A DNA stretch of 64,000 nt from Saccharum officinarum (lineage: Eukaryota > Streptophyta > Magnoliopsida > Poales > Poaceae). Position 1 is the stretch's first letter; the number at the start of each line of letters is the position of its first letter. The notes beneath the pieces are model-generated. The model did no database searches. It was given only the letters and a program-made list of their open reading frames with translations, and was not told the DNA's origin. The stretch is from the NCBI GenBank assembly GCA_020631735.1, contig CM036160.1, forward strand, positions 116,604,680 through 116,668,679. Reading direction: 5' to 3'. This document shows, one piece after another, positions 45,826 through 55,799 of the stretch. The position numbers and the translations under genes were made by a program.

Positions 45826-46031
45826 CTCCCTCCGTCCCAGAAAAAGTGTCGTTTTAGATTTTTTAGACATCGTGTTTGACCGTTCGTCTTATTCAAAAAT
45901 TTTTAATAAATATTATTTATTTTGTTATGACTTATTTTATCATTAAAGATACTTCAATAATAATTTATTTATTTTATAATTTACATAAAATTTTTGAATA
46001 AGACGAACGGTCAAACACGATGTCTGAAAAA
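45826..46031. mobile_element. Stowaway-like MITE with 39-nt perfect hairpin arms
   Basis: Begins CTCCCTCCGTCCC after TA. Arms 45865-45903 and 45987-46025 are perfect 39-base inverted repeats around an AT-rich 83-base loop. The expected right terminus (GGGACGGAGGGAG) is not found. It ends about 370 bases before the start codon of the Tubby-like gene. Confidence 0.85.
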
Positions 46032-46402
46032 CCTCCACGTCCTTTGTCCGTGTCCACGCCAATGACAAAAGTCTAATCCCCCAAATCCCTCTCAGGCCTC
46101 ATTGTTCCCACGTCCATATCAAAAACACAGCAGCTCAGGAAGGAAGCTTCCCATCTCCCTCCCTCCCACCGCCTGCCTGCTATCTGAACTCTGAAGATCA
46201 CTCAATGGCCTGAACCCTGTCTGCCACAGTTCACAAAAAAGGTTCCATTTCATCGCCCAATGCCTTGCTTCGGTTGAAAGCCGCGCGCGATATCCGCTGC
46301 TGCTTTTGTGGAGTTCTTGAGGGGACAGACCGTAGGCAGAAGAGTTCTTGAGTGGGGGCGGTGGTGGTTTTGGCGAGGAGGAGGACGCGAAAAAGGCAAG
46401 CG
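46032..46402 (+). promoter_or_regulatory. Tubby-like gene promoter and 5' UTR
   Basis: The interval between the hairpin MITE and the start codon must hold promoter and 5' UTR. It is C/T-rich around 46080-46180 (pyrimidine patches), with no obvious TATA box. An upstream ATG at 46205 opens only a short frame. Confidence 0.4.
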
Positions 46403-49400
46403 ATGCCTTTCAGCAGCATGATCCAGGAGATGAAGGGCGAGATCGGCGCCATCTCGTCGCGCGGCCTGCTGCGGTTCTGGTCGTCCGGGGCCGCCGGGCG
46501 AGCGCCGGCAGCCACCGAGCCGGACGAGGCGCTGCAGGAGAGCTGCTGGGCGCAGGTGCCCCCCGAGCTCCTGCGGATGGTGCTGGCCAAGGTCGAGGAC
46601 GAAGAGGCGCGCTGGCCCGGCCGCAGCGCCGTCGTCGCGTCCGCCGGCGTCTGCCGCTGCTGGAGGGCCGTCGTCAAGGAGATGGTGCGCGTGCCGGAGG
46701 AATCCGGGAAATTCACCTTCCCCATCTCTCTCAAGCAGGTTAATTTGGTCCCCCTTCCCCCACGAACTCTGAATCTCTATTACGTGTTCGTTATTGGTCT
46801 GGTGCTTTGGAAAAAGTTGTTTGTGTCACCGGATTTTTTTCACCTTGAGTAGTCATTGGCAGTGATGGTGTTTGCCATACTGCATTATATCATTTTCTAG
46901 GGCCAAAGCCTCCATTTCCAGGTTGCGTGTCTGACCCTTGGTCGTCACTGGAAGATATTAGGCAGAATTCCGTTTAACCGGTTCGCTTACGGTAAATCTG
47001 TATGTTGCCTGGGCAATTTTTTCTTTTCTGTCACCCGGATTTGTGGCCGTCGGATCCATCTTTCATTTGATCTGGCCCATCCTTTCTTCTTTGCTTTTGC
47101 GTTAGAAATCTGCTTTGTTCATTGTCTAGATTTCAAGTAAAATGCAGATTAGTGTCCATGCTCGGTGTTTACTGCTACCAGAAATTGTCCAGTTAGCATG
47201 TTTTTCTTGTTCATGTGTTGTTTAATTCATTTCTCTTACAGTCTCAGATTATAATTTTTACATTGATTATGTCAGTGTAAATTTCTTTTATTACTGGTGT
47301 AAATATGGTTTTTATCTGTTCTCTGTAATTTGTGTTTTTGATATGTTTTCAATTTGAATTTCTTCCAATTTGCCTTCCATAGAATTAATTTGTATCTGCT
47401 TTGTGTTTTTTATTTTTTATTCAATTTCTTCCAATTTGCCTTCCATAGAATTAATTTGTTTTTTCTTTGGATCCTTTGTTTTTTATCTGGTCCGTTAGAT
47501 GTAGATCTTGTGGTTTTCAGATTCGGGTGTTTAATTTCCATGTGTCACCCGTTTTGTAATTGATGTGAGAACCGAGTGTTTTAATTGTTTCCGTCACCCG
47601 GGTGACAAGAGCCTTTAAATCACCCATGTTTCCAGTAGACAGATTCTTCGCTTAGGTTTCGGCCGCTTATTTTCAGCTAGAGTTTTTCTCTCACACCAAA
47701 CCAGCCATCCGTACTTTTAGCCGCTTATTTTCAGCCAAGCGAACAGGCAGTCTGTTGTTGGTGTACTACCTACCTAGTCATATTTGTTTAATTTTCTTTC
47801 GGTTCTTGAGTACAAGAGTTCTGGGAGAGTTCTGCTGCTCTTCATGTTTTTATCGGTAGGTTGTAAGAAGTTCTTCAGAATTCTTTTGGTTCTGATTCTG
47901 GTTGGAACCAGGTTCCCCAGGCTTCGGCAGAGGTCTGGATCGAATTTGGACTTTTGACAATAGTTAAAAGGCCGGGGTGTTTTGCCCTGGAACTCTAAAA
48001 AAGTTCTTGAGTACGAAGGTTTGGTAAGTCGAGATACTATCCTCTACTCAGAGGAGATAAGATTAGTAGACAATTCTTTATGACTTCTTTCGTTAAGTCA
48101 GTTTGCTTAGAATCAAGTATGCAAGGTAAAATGTTACTTTAGGAGCTAGTAAGACTTGTTTTTACAGTTGGCTCTGTCGAAACGGTGGAGAGATTCTTAT
48201 TGTCGTTTTAGTAAGAAGAGGGTTAACGCTTGATTTGAGGTTTCTTTGACTCTGAAATTTTGTTCGTCGATTTATTTTGGTTTTATTAACTTGCAATTTC
48301 AAATCTGTAACCTGCAGCCTGGTCCGAGGGATGCCCCAATTAGATGTTTCATTAGGAGAAACCGGGCGACTCAGTCATATTCTCTGTGCATTGGAGTCAC
48401 TGATGGTATGCTTTTTTCACCCCCTATATGTATGACTCTTGAACAAATACAGTGTGGTCGTGTGGATGTCATCATTGTTGATGGACACTGTTTTTTCTTT
48501 TGCTTTGCAGCGTTAGCTGATGATGGGAAATTTCTACTTGCTGCACGCAGAAGTCGTAGGCCCGCAGGCACTGAACACCTGATCTCGCTTGATGCAAAGA
48601 ATACATCAAAAGGTACCTGCATTGGCAAGCTAAGGTGAGCATTCAAGAAACAGTGTCTGAAATTCGAAACTTGCTCTGTTTTTTCAATGCCGTGCATTGG
48701 ATCAAAGGTATTGCTGTGACAGAGGCATCGGTTTAACATATTCTTCTCTGTTAATCAGATCAAACTTCTTGGGAACAAAATTTATTGTCTATGATGCCCA
48801 TCCACCTTGTGCCGGAGCTGTGGTTTCAAAGGGTCCGTCTGCACACATGATCGGTTCAGCCCAAGTTTCTCCTGGGGTGCCTGCTGGAAATTATCCAATT
48901 TCGCACATTTCTTACGAAGCAACTTTTGGTTCTAGGTATGGCAAACCATGTGGTAGACATTTATTCTTCCAATGTTAGGTTCATATTTCTTTCCAAGAAA
49001 ACGTTCTGCTATGAATGGACCAAAAACTGCTATGATTTTTTATGAGAATTACAAAAACTGCTCAGACCATCATGAGAGTTGTAAAGTTTGTCCAATGTTT
49101 TGCAGGTTGCCAAGAAAGATGAACTGTGTCATGGATTCCATCCCTGTATCAGCGATTAAAGGAGGGACTGCTCCCATGCAGACTGAATTTCGATCTATTA
49201 ACTCCAACTCTTTTGCATCAGTTCCATTCTTCAGGAAATCAGGTCGTCTGGATAGTTCAGGTGTTCAGCTAGCCACTCAGAATGAAGCTAAGATGGTGCT
49301 GAAGAACAAGTCCCCCAGATGGCATGAACCGCGGCAGTGCTGGAGCCTGAATTTCCATGGGCGGGTCATGGTTGCATCTGTTAAGAACTTCCAGTTGGTG

Positions 49401-49568
49401 GCTTCAGGCGAGAGTGATCCGAATAACCAGGACGACGACGACGTGATACTCCAGTTTGGCAAGATCGGGAAGGACTTGTTCACCATGGACTACCGTTATC
49501 CGATATCTGCGTTTCAGGCATTTGCCATCTGTGTGAGCAGCTTCGATACCAAAATTACTCGCGAATGA
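46403..49568 (+). CDS. TLP: Tubby-like F-box protein, 5 coding exons
   Basis: Plant TLP/TULP: an F-box that recruits a substrate to SCF (SKP1-cullin) and a C-terminal Tubby domain that binds phosphoinositides at the plasma membrane. Exons 46403-46738, 48318-48405, 48511-48634, 48759-48935, 49106-49568 join in frame at GT-AG sites to 395 aa, near the usual 370-450. The F-box is at residues 47-95 ([20 protein letters not shown]...VCRCWRAVV). The Tubby domain runs from about 104 ([14 protein letters not shown]) to the end, with [31 protein letters not shown] and the conserved C-terminal [11 protein letters not shown]. The chosen ATG gives [14 protein letters not shown], a family-like N-terminus. 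A possible 3' UTR intron (donor about 49576, acceptor about 49820) follows the stop. Exact ortholog number unknown. Confidence 0.95.
47357..47459 (+). repeat. 37-bp perfect direct repeat in Tubby-like gene intron 1
   Basis: 47357-47393 and 47423-47459 are identical over 37 bases (AATTTCTTCCAATTTGCC...), 66 bases apart start to start. This is a recent local duplication in a T-rich intron. Confidence 0.85.
47650..47755. mobile_element. MITE fragment in Tubby-like gene intron 1
   Basis: Two direct copies of GCCGCTTATTTTCAGC (about 47662 and 47719) and an end AGCCAAGCGAACAGGC resembling the GAACAGGG end near 42100. Probably a remnant of a short hAT-type MITE; the left terminus is missing. Confidence 0.45.
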
Positions 49569-50157
49569 GTCAAGGTACGATCTCTCCTTTGCTGATAGTC
49601 CTGTATTTTTCTTTCTAAATGGTGTCCATCACCGGCATGACGTTTCTATGATACTACAGCACTGTTTCTGTGGCACTGCTCAGCACTCTTTATTCAAGTC
49701 ATTTTGCTTGGTCCTTAATTTGTGCTACAAATCCTATACGTCTGTTTCTGTGGCACCGCTCAGTAACTCTTTATTCAACCTGCACCATTTTATTTACTTT
49801 CTTGTCTCATTTCCCAGCAGGTGCGGGGCAGGTGAACCAGCAAGAATAGCCTAATCTAGACTTAACTGAGCTTTAAGCCGGAGGGTTTGGTGATCAAGTA
49901 ATCATAGTAGAGCTGAATACTTCTTCTGTTCAGTACTATCGTGATGTAAATAGCAATCTAGCTGGAGTGGTTTGCATTGAGGGTTGGCTAGTGTGAACAT
50001 CAGATCGGAGTATTGTGCTTTGGATTCATCAGCGAACCTTATATTAAAAAGGAAAATTGGTTGTATAGCATTGAAAGCACTGCATTTTCGGAAAATACCA
50101 TTGAACATACCAGACATGTCAAATACCATCGAAAGAATAACTAGCATTCTGTTTCTG
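49569..50157 (+). other. Tubby-like gene 3' UTR and following spacer
   Basis: Non-coding; a possible 3' UTR intron lies at about 49576-49820, and a T-rich duplicated phrase GTTTCTGTGGCAC(T/C)GCTCAG occurs twice (49666 and 49743). No further gene. Confidence 0.45.
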
Positions 50158-50892
50158 TCACGATTTGGAGCTAACACCGTGAATCCACCGTCCTCGCCTT
50201 CTCCTTCTCATGTGCTGATCTCCCTTTCTCCTTCCCAATCCCATCCGCTGAGAATCAGTGGACAAAGCCCCTCTCCTTCTGCCTGAGCTTCGGCTAAGAC
50301 AGAGTTCATGCGCACGAGCAGACGAGTCACCGGTGACGAGCAGCTCGCACGACCAAGGCAAGGCCGGCACCGCGCGGATGGGTGATAAGCAGCTCATGCG
50401 ACAGGGCTCCGGCTCCACCTCGTCGACAGCTCCAGCTCGTGCGAGGGCGCCGGCGGGAAGCTCGCGTGAGGTAGCGAGTGCGGCGGTCGCGGTTGTGATT
50501 GCGGGTGCGCGGGCGCAGAAAACGGCAAGGCGGCCGCGAATCCTCTCGGCCGGGCGCCGGCGCGCAAGGAACCACCGACAAGGCGACAACATGAGCGCCA
50601 AGGCCAACGGGCACACAGCGTGGCGAGGTCGGGCATCAATGGTGTAGGCGGCGCGCGGTGATGTCGGGCCGCGGCTGCACACCCTGGCACATCGGATGCC
50701 GTGGCGTAGGAGAGGAGACGATCCCATGCGAAGCTCGTCGTGCCGGTTGCATTGGCTGGAGGAGGCGGCCGCGAGGAAGAGCTCCACCGGCAGGCCCCAC
50801 TCGCAACAGGGCCACGGGCCCTACCGAAAGCTCCCTGCAGCAGCGCCGTCGCATCGAGCCCCATCCGTGCTCGATACAAGATAGTTAGATCA
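50158..50892. other. GC-rich segment of unknown nature
   Basis: Strikingly GC-rich against its flanks and open in several frames on both strands (for example 50158-50787 minus and 50258-50647 plus), which reflects base composition. I recognise no domain and see no splice-consistent gene. It may be captured or eroded transposon sequence. Confidence 0.4.
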
Positions 50893-51364
50893 TCTCTTGA
50901 AGCCCTGCTTCAGCCCTCATCCTATTTTTGAGGGGTAAAAATAAAAAAATCCTACTCTAGCAGAGCCCTGCTCTGACCCTCAAAAGTAAGAGGCTCTCAA
51001 ATCTTACCCTAAGGCTCTCATTTTGGGGGCTCTGGAGAGGGTCTCTACTTTTCCTCGAGCAGTTTTTCACCACGCAACGCTCTTCTCTGACGCCATGCTC
51101 TTCACCAGTGCAGCGGCCACTGCTACGCGGCACCCATCCCCGGAGCGGCGGCCCCATGTTTGGGGAACAGTTTCTCTTTGGAGAAGATAGGGAGTGGATG
51201 ACAGGTGGGCCCTATATGTCATTCTCTCTAAAAATATATTTGAGGACTATGATTTGAGAGCTACTGCTGGAGTGCAACCTAGAAATCAGAGTTCTAAGAA
51301 GTAGGGAAAGTCCTCAAACAAAAAGTAGGGGGCTTTAGTTTAGGGGTTATTGCTGGAGATGCTC
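50893..51364. mobile_element. MITE with GATCATCTC/GGAGATGCTC termini
   Basis: Left end GATCATCTCTTGAAGC and right end TTGCTGGAGATGCTC are imperfect inverted repeats of the GAGCATCTCC type seen at 15832 and 16330. Sub-terminal AGCCCTCATCC...GGACTATG blocks are weaker. No coding capacity. Confidence 0.5.
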
Positions 51365-51365
51365 T

Positions 51366-51734
51366 GCGTTTGGTTACTTTCCCAACTCGGCTTGGCTGGC
51401 TCCAACGAAACAGGCTGCCATGGGCCAGGTTCTACAGCTGTAGTACCCATTTGTTTGGTTCGCGTACTCATCGAGGCAGGCTACGAAGAGAAGATGTTTG
51501 GTTGGCCGCAGTCCACAGCTCTCTCTCTCTCACATACAATGCATCCATGCGCGTCCACCGGCACTGAGCGAGCCAGGCCCGGGAGGAACGAGCTTTTTCT
51601 CCGCACCGAGCGAGCCTGGCCGGCGAACTCGTTTTGCATCGGGCGGACCTGGTTGGAGGGCTGGTTCAGGCATCCAATCATGCGATCACTGCACCGACGG
51701 GGCCTGGTTCGGCAGGATGCAGCGAACCAAACGC
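51366..51734. mobile_element. MITE-like element with GCGTTTGGTT termini
   Basis: GCGTTTGGTT at the left and AACCAAACGC at the right are perfect 10-bp inverted repeats. The interior is GC-rich, with repeated GAGCGAGCC(A/T)GGCC-like phrases. It directly abuts the preceding MITE; target duplication not established. Confidence 0.6.
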
Positions 51735-52356
51735 CCCCTTAGGGACGCCATTGGTTGGCTGCTGAGGCCGTCCAAAGGCCCATTCGGCATCGCGTCGTGC
51801 ACTTTAGTCCGGTTTGGTTTCCTGTCCATCATCATTTGCTTGCTTCCTTTCGTTCATTTCCCCTCCTCCATCCTGCACACCTCGGTCATCTCGATTTGGT
51901 CTTCCCTCATGAATCAAGATGGCTTGATTCATGCATAGTGCAGAGGCTCATGTGTCAGACACCAAAAACTCTAATGTATACATGCAACAAAACACGATCT
52001 TGTCTGGTACTGGACCAACAGTAGAGACAACTAAACATGACCATTTGTACGAGGTAGCTCAAGGTTTGCTTAACAACCAATCACGCTCTTATTGGTTTGG
52101 ATTCGTGTTTGCTTTCCATCCGCGTCTGCGTCATTCAGAAGCAGCAGGCCCATAGCACGGGCATGTCCAGTGACTCGGGGCGGTTTGGTGCAAAATAAAA
52201 AAAAGTGTTATAATCGGCATGTACTAATTAGGCAAATAAAATAATTATCTACTTTTCTAATGCAAATTGCAAGGTAGAAGTGTATGTATTATTTTGTTCA
52301 GAAATAAATCCAAGAGCTATGAGTAAGGTTAGACCAAAATAAGCACAAAATATAGT
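51735..52356. other. gene-free interval
   Basis: No supported gene; short frames only. AT-rich after 52190. Confidence 0.5.
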
Positions 52357-53132
52357 TGTTGACCCCGGAGGGAGTCCGGATCACATACCGATAGGGCCTT
52401 GCATTCTCAAGAGGTTGCACACAACCTACAACACAACAGGAACACAGCGTGATCGGTGATACCAATCTAGAGATTGGTTAGGCTGATGTTGAGCCCTTTC
52501 TTGGCCGAATAGACTCCTGAGCTTCTCACGGGAAGACATGTCGGGAAGGAGCACGTGGAGGGTGTCATAGGACCAGCAAGACTACCTAGAACGCCGCCGA
52601 ATCTCGCCGGAAGACGTGACAAATAGCAGGAGGGGTTGAAAAAGGAGTAAAAGGGTTGGTAAATTGATTTTTAATTGATTGGATAGATGCAAACTCAATC
52701 GACTGTGATCCACTCATATATATAGACAGGGTGGTCTTATCCCAGTAGAAAACAAGTCCAGAACACTATCTCTAAGTTTTCCACGTCGAAAACATGCCAA
52801 AAACCAATTTGAAAACGTATTAGATTCGAAGTATACTAGGGGAGTCGGCTTAGCTAACTTGGGAGTCAGCTAAGCCGACTTTTGCGGGTCTGGGCGAGAG
52901 CCTCAACCGGCTGAAAGGGGGAGTCAGCTTAGCCGACTAGAGGTGTGCTAGGTCGGCTAAGCCAAATGGATGAGTCGGCTTAGCCGACTAGCCTGGCTCG
53001 CCACGGCTCGCCGTTTTCTCTGCGTGTTTTCCTTGCTGTTTTGTTGTGCCATTTGTTCTCCAATATGTTTCGACGCCCACAATTTTATTGGCGACGCCCA
53101 TGTCCACTTCGGGACACTTTTGAATGTCAACA
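52357..53132 (-). mobile_element. solo LTR with GTCGGCTTAGCCGAC palindromes
   Basis: 776 bp bounded by TGTTGAC and GTCAACA, with flanks ATAGT (52352-52356) and ATAGC (53133-53137), a 5-bp duplication with one change. Read on the minus strand, a palindrome-rich U3 comes first, then TATATATGAG near 52720-52711, then about 350 bases of R-U5; that order suggests the minus orientation. No internal domains remain. Family not identified. Confidence 0.62.
52842..52990 (-). repeat. AGTCGGCTTAGCCGACT palindrome array
   Basis: Five variants within 150 bases, at about 52842, 52864, 52922, 52950 and 52972; each is a nearly perfect 16-17-base inverted repeat. Unlike the CCGG array at 43772 in sequence, but similarly placed in the presumed U3. 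Confidence 0.88.
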
Positions 53133-53223
53133 ATAGCTAATCACATCAATTTAAATGAGTACTTAGAAGTTAAAAAACTATACCATAACCATATTACTAC
53201 AATTCCTCTTCTAGCATGTCTAA

Positions 53224-53464
53224 GGGGATGTTTAGATGCAAAAACTTTTGAAATTTGGCTACTGTAGCACTTTCGTTTGTATTTGGCAATTAGTGTCCAA
53301 TCATGGACTAATTTGGCTCAAAAAATTCGTCTTATGATTTACAACCAAACTGTGCAATTAGTTATTTTTTTATCTATATTTAATGCTCCATGCATCTGTT
53401 CAAAGATTTGATGTGATGGGACGAAAAGTAAAATTTGAAATTTTGAAGGCATCTAAATAAGGCC
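53224..53464. mobile_element. Tourist-like MITE, TAA target duplication
   Basis: GGGGATGTTTAGATGC left, GCATCTAAATAAGGCC right, TAA on both sides (53221-53223, 53465-53467), 241 bp. Body TGTCCAATCATGGACTAATT as in 40063-40302. Confidence 0.85.
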
Positions 53465-53467
53465 TAA

Positions 53468-53757
53468 TATCAAATCCTTGAGGACTAACAGCGAGATAAG
53501 GAATTGGGATGAGCGATTGTGCTCACTGCTACTCTAGGCTAGAAAAGGCCATCATTACTTAATTGATACACTTTTCTCTTGCTTCTTATATATCTAGCTC
53601 AACAAAAAATTGGATGGTTCAGTGGGGGGGCTACAGCCCACTATGGCCCCTACATAGCTCCGCCAGTGCCAGTGGGCATGCCCTTGCCGGTAACATACAT
53701 AGCCATCCCATGGCTCGTTGTTTTTGAGTGAAGCGACTACGTGGGTCGAAGGCCAAT
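53468..53757. other. spacer with hAT-like end
   Basis: No gene. The stretch around 53620-53675 (CTACAGCCCACTATGGCCCC...TAGCTCCGCCAGTG) looks like one end of a CACTGGCGGAGC-type hAT element, truncated. Confidence 0.35.
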
Positions 53758-55723
53758 TGAAAGCTCTAGTTTGGTTTTGGTGAATTGATGAAATCCATAG
53801 TGCTAACCTAGGTTATCAAAGTGACCATGAGATAGGTAGCACTATTTCAAGTGGTGGAGCAATGGTGAAGATCATGATGATGGTGTGGTGATCATGGTGA
53901 TCAAGTGCTCGGCTTAGAAAAGAAGAAAAAAAAAATAAAAGCTCAAGGCAAAGGTAAAATCTTGATAGGAGCTTTTTGATTTGGTGATCGAGGCACTTAA
54001 CGAGTATGATCGCATTTAGGATCGATAGCCGTGCTATTAAGAGGGGTGAAACACGTATCAAAATACGGTTATCAAAGTGCCACTAGATGTTTTAACTCAT
54101 TGCATATGCATTTAGATTCTAGTGAGTGCTAAAACCCTTGGAAATGTTTATGAAAATATGCTAACACACGTGCACAAGGTGAAACACTTGGTGGTTGGCA
54201 CATTTGAGCAAGGGTGGAGAAGTTGGTGAAGTTAAGGAGATCACTGGTAGTGACCGGACGCTGCACTGGTGCGTTTGGTTAGTATTGCAGTGGTGGCGTC
54301 ACTCTCGGCCAGCAATTAGACACGGGGGAGAAAAGGTGATCGGACGCGCAGCCTATGGTTCTGGTCGAAGCTGATGAACGCTAACGTCAGTCTCTGTGCA
54401 AGCGAGAATTGGATCTAACACGGTGGTGCATCTGGTCGAGGAGAACCTAATGCGTTCGATCATGTTTCAGCCGCTCGGGAACTTACTAGAAGTGATCGGA
54501 CACGCTATGGTGGAGTGTCTAGTTGTCGGTGCAACGAGTAAGGTCAGCGGCTCGGCGGTGTTGGCGTTCACGCGATCGGACTCCACGTGGCCGCGTCCGG
54601 TCATGGCGTGGTGTGTCCGGTCGTACTTTAACTGTGCGAGTGTTGGCAACTAGCCGTTAGGATCGCTCGGCCGAGGTTTAACTAAAGTGACACGTGGCGA
54701 GGATCCGAGGACCGAACGCAAGCGTGGGTGTGTCCGATCGCCCCAACCTGTGTGTCCAATCGTTGCGCAGTGGGCTACTCTGTGAGCCCAACGACTTTAT
54801 TCGTAGAGGGCTATCTATTTAAGCCCCTTAGTCGGCTCAAGCTCACTCTCTTGGCCATTTGCATTGACATAGCAACCTTGTGAGCTTAGCCAAAGCCCTC
54901 CCACTCATCTCCATAATGATTCATCATCTTTGTGAGATTGGAAGAGAATCTAAGGGCATTGCTTGAGTGATTGCATCTAGAGGCACTTGGTGTTTGTGTT
55001 TCGCTGCGGGTTTCACTTGTTACTCTTGGTGGTTGCCGCCACCTAGATGGCTTGGTGCAGTGAGGATCGTCGAGCGGAGGAAGGTGCTTGTCTTCGGCTC
55101 CGATGATTGTGAGGGGTTTTTGAGCTTCCCCGTGGGAGATCACGAAAGGCATCTCTAGTGGATTGCGCATAACTTATAGATCTCCATCTTGTGTTGGTTG
55201 TGTGGCACCCGGTTGTGGGTTAGGCGTGTAAGGCCTATTAGTGCGTAAACCTCCAAGTGGGTGAATCACCACAACGAGGACTAGCTTGCCGGCAAGCAAG
55301 TGAATCTCAGTAAAAAAATCATTATGTCATCATTTGATTTCGAGGTGGTTGGTCTTCATTGGCTCCATTGGTGATTGGCTCATTCCTCTACATGGAGGTA
55401 TAACCTTTCATACATCTCATGTATTTACTTTCCTATTGTAGCTTGGCCCTTTAGTGTAGCTAGTTTTGAGGGCAAGCAAGAGTCGTGTTTAGTGGTTAGT
55501 GAGGCTCTTTAGTTAGCCTTTGAGAGTTCACTAACTTAGTGTAGTGACTTAGCTTTTGTGTGCTTAGAGACAATAGCAACTAGAATTGTAGTGGGTGGCT
55601 TGCATTTTTAGTAGGATAGCGCAGCATTCACTTCACCGCATATTAGTCTAACCGGTTTGTTTAGTGTTGTTGTAGAAATTTTTATAGACTATTCATCCTC
55701 CCTCTAGCCATTAGGACCTTTCA
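53758..55723 (+). repeat. 5' LTR of the SIRE-like element
   Basis: 1966 bp with TGAAAG...CTTTCA ends. Related to the solo LTR at 43101-45158 in start, in phrases such as GCTAACACACGTGCAC, and in degenerate ATCGGACGCG/GCGTCCGGTCA motifs (about 54250-54640). A TATTTAAG box lies near 54816. Confidence 0.85.
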
Positions 55724-55725
55724 AG

Positions 55726-55738
55726 TGGTATCGGAGTC
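55726..55738 (+). other. primer-binding site of the SIRE-like element
   Basis: TGGTATCGGAGTC two bases after the LTR; complementary to initiator Met-tRNA, one or two changes from the usual TGGTATCAGAGCC. Confidence 0.8.
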
Positions 55739-55799
55739 ATGGTCATCGTGATTTGAGGCTTAACAACCTATGGTGTGAAAATAGCTTAAATCAATAACA

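Noticed and set aside
50158..50787. 209-codon minus-strand frame
   Set aside because: Open in several frames at once in a GC-rich patch; no domain, no splice context, abuts MITE sequence.
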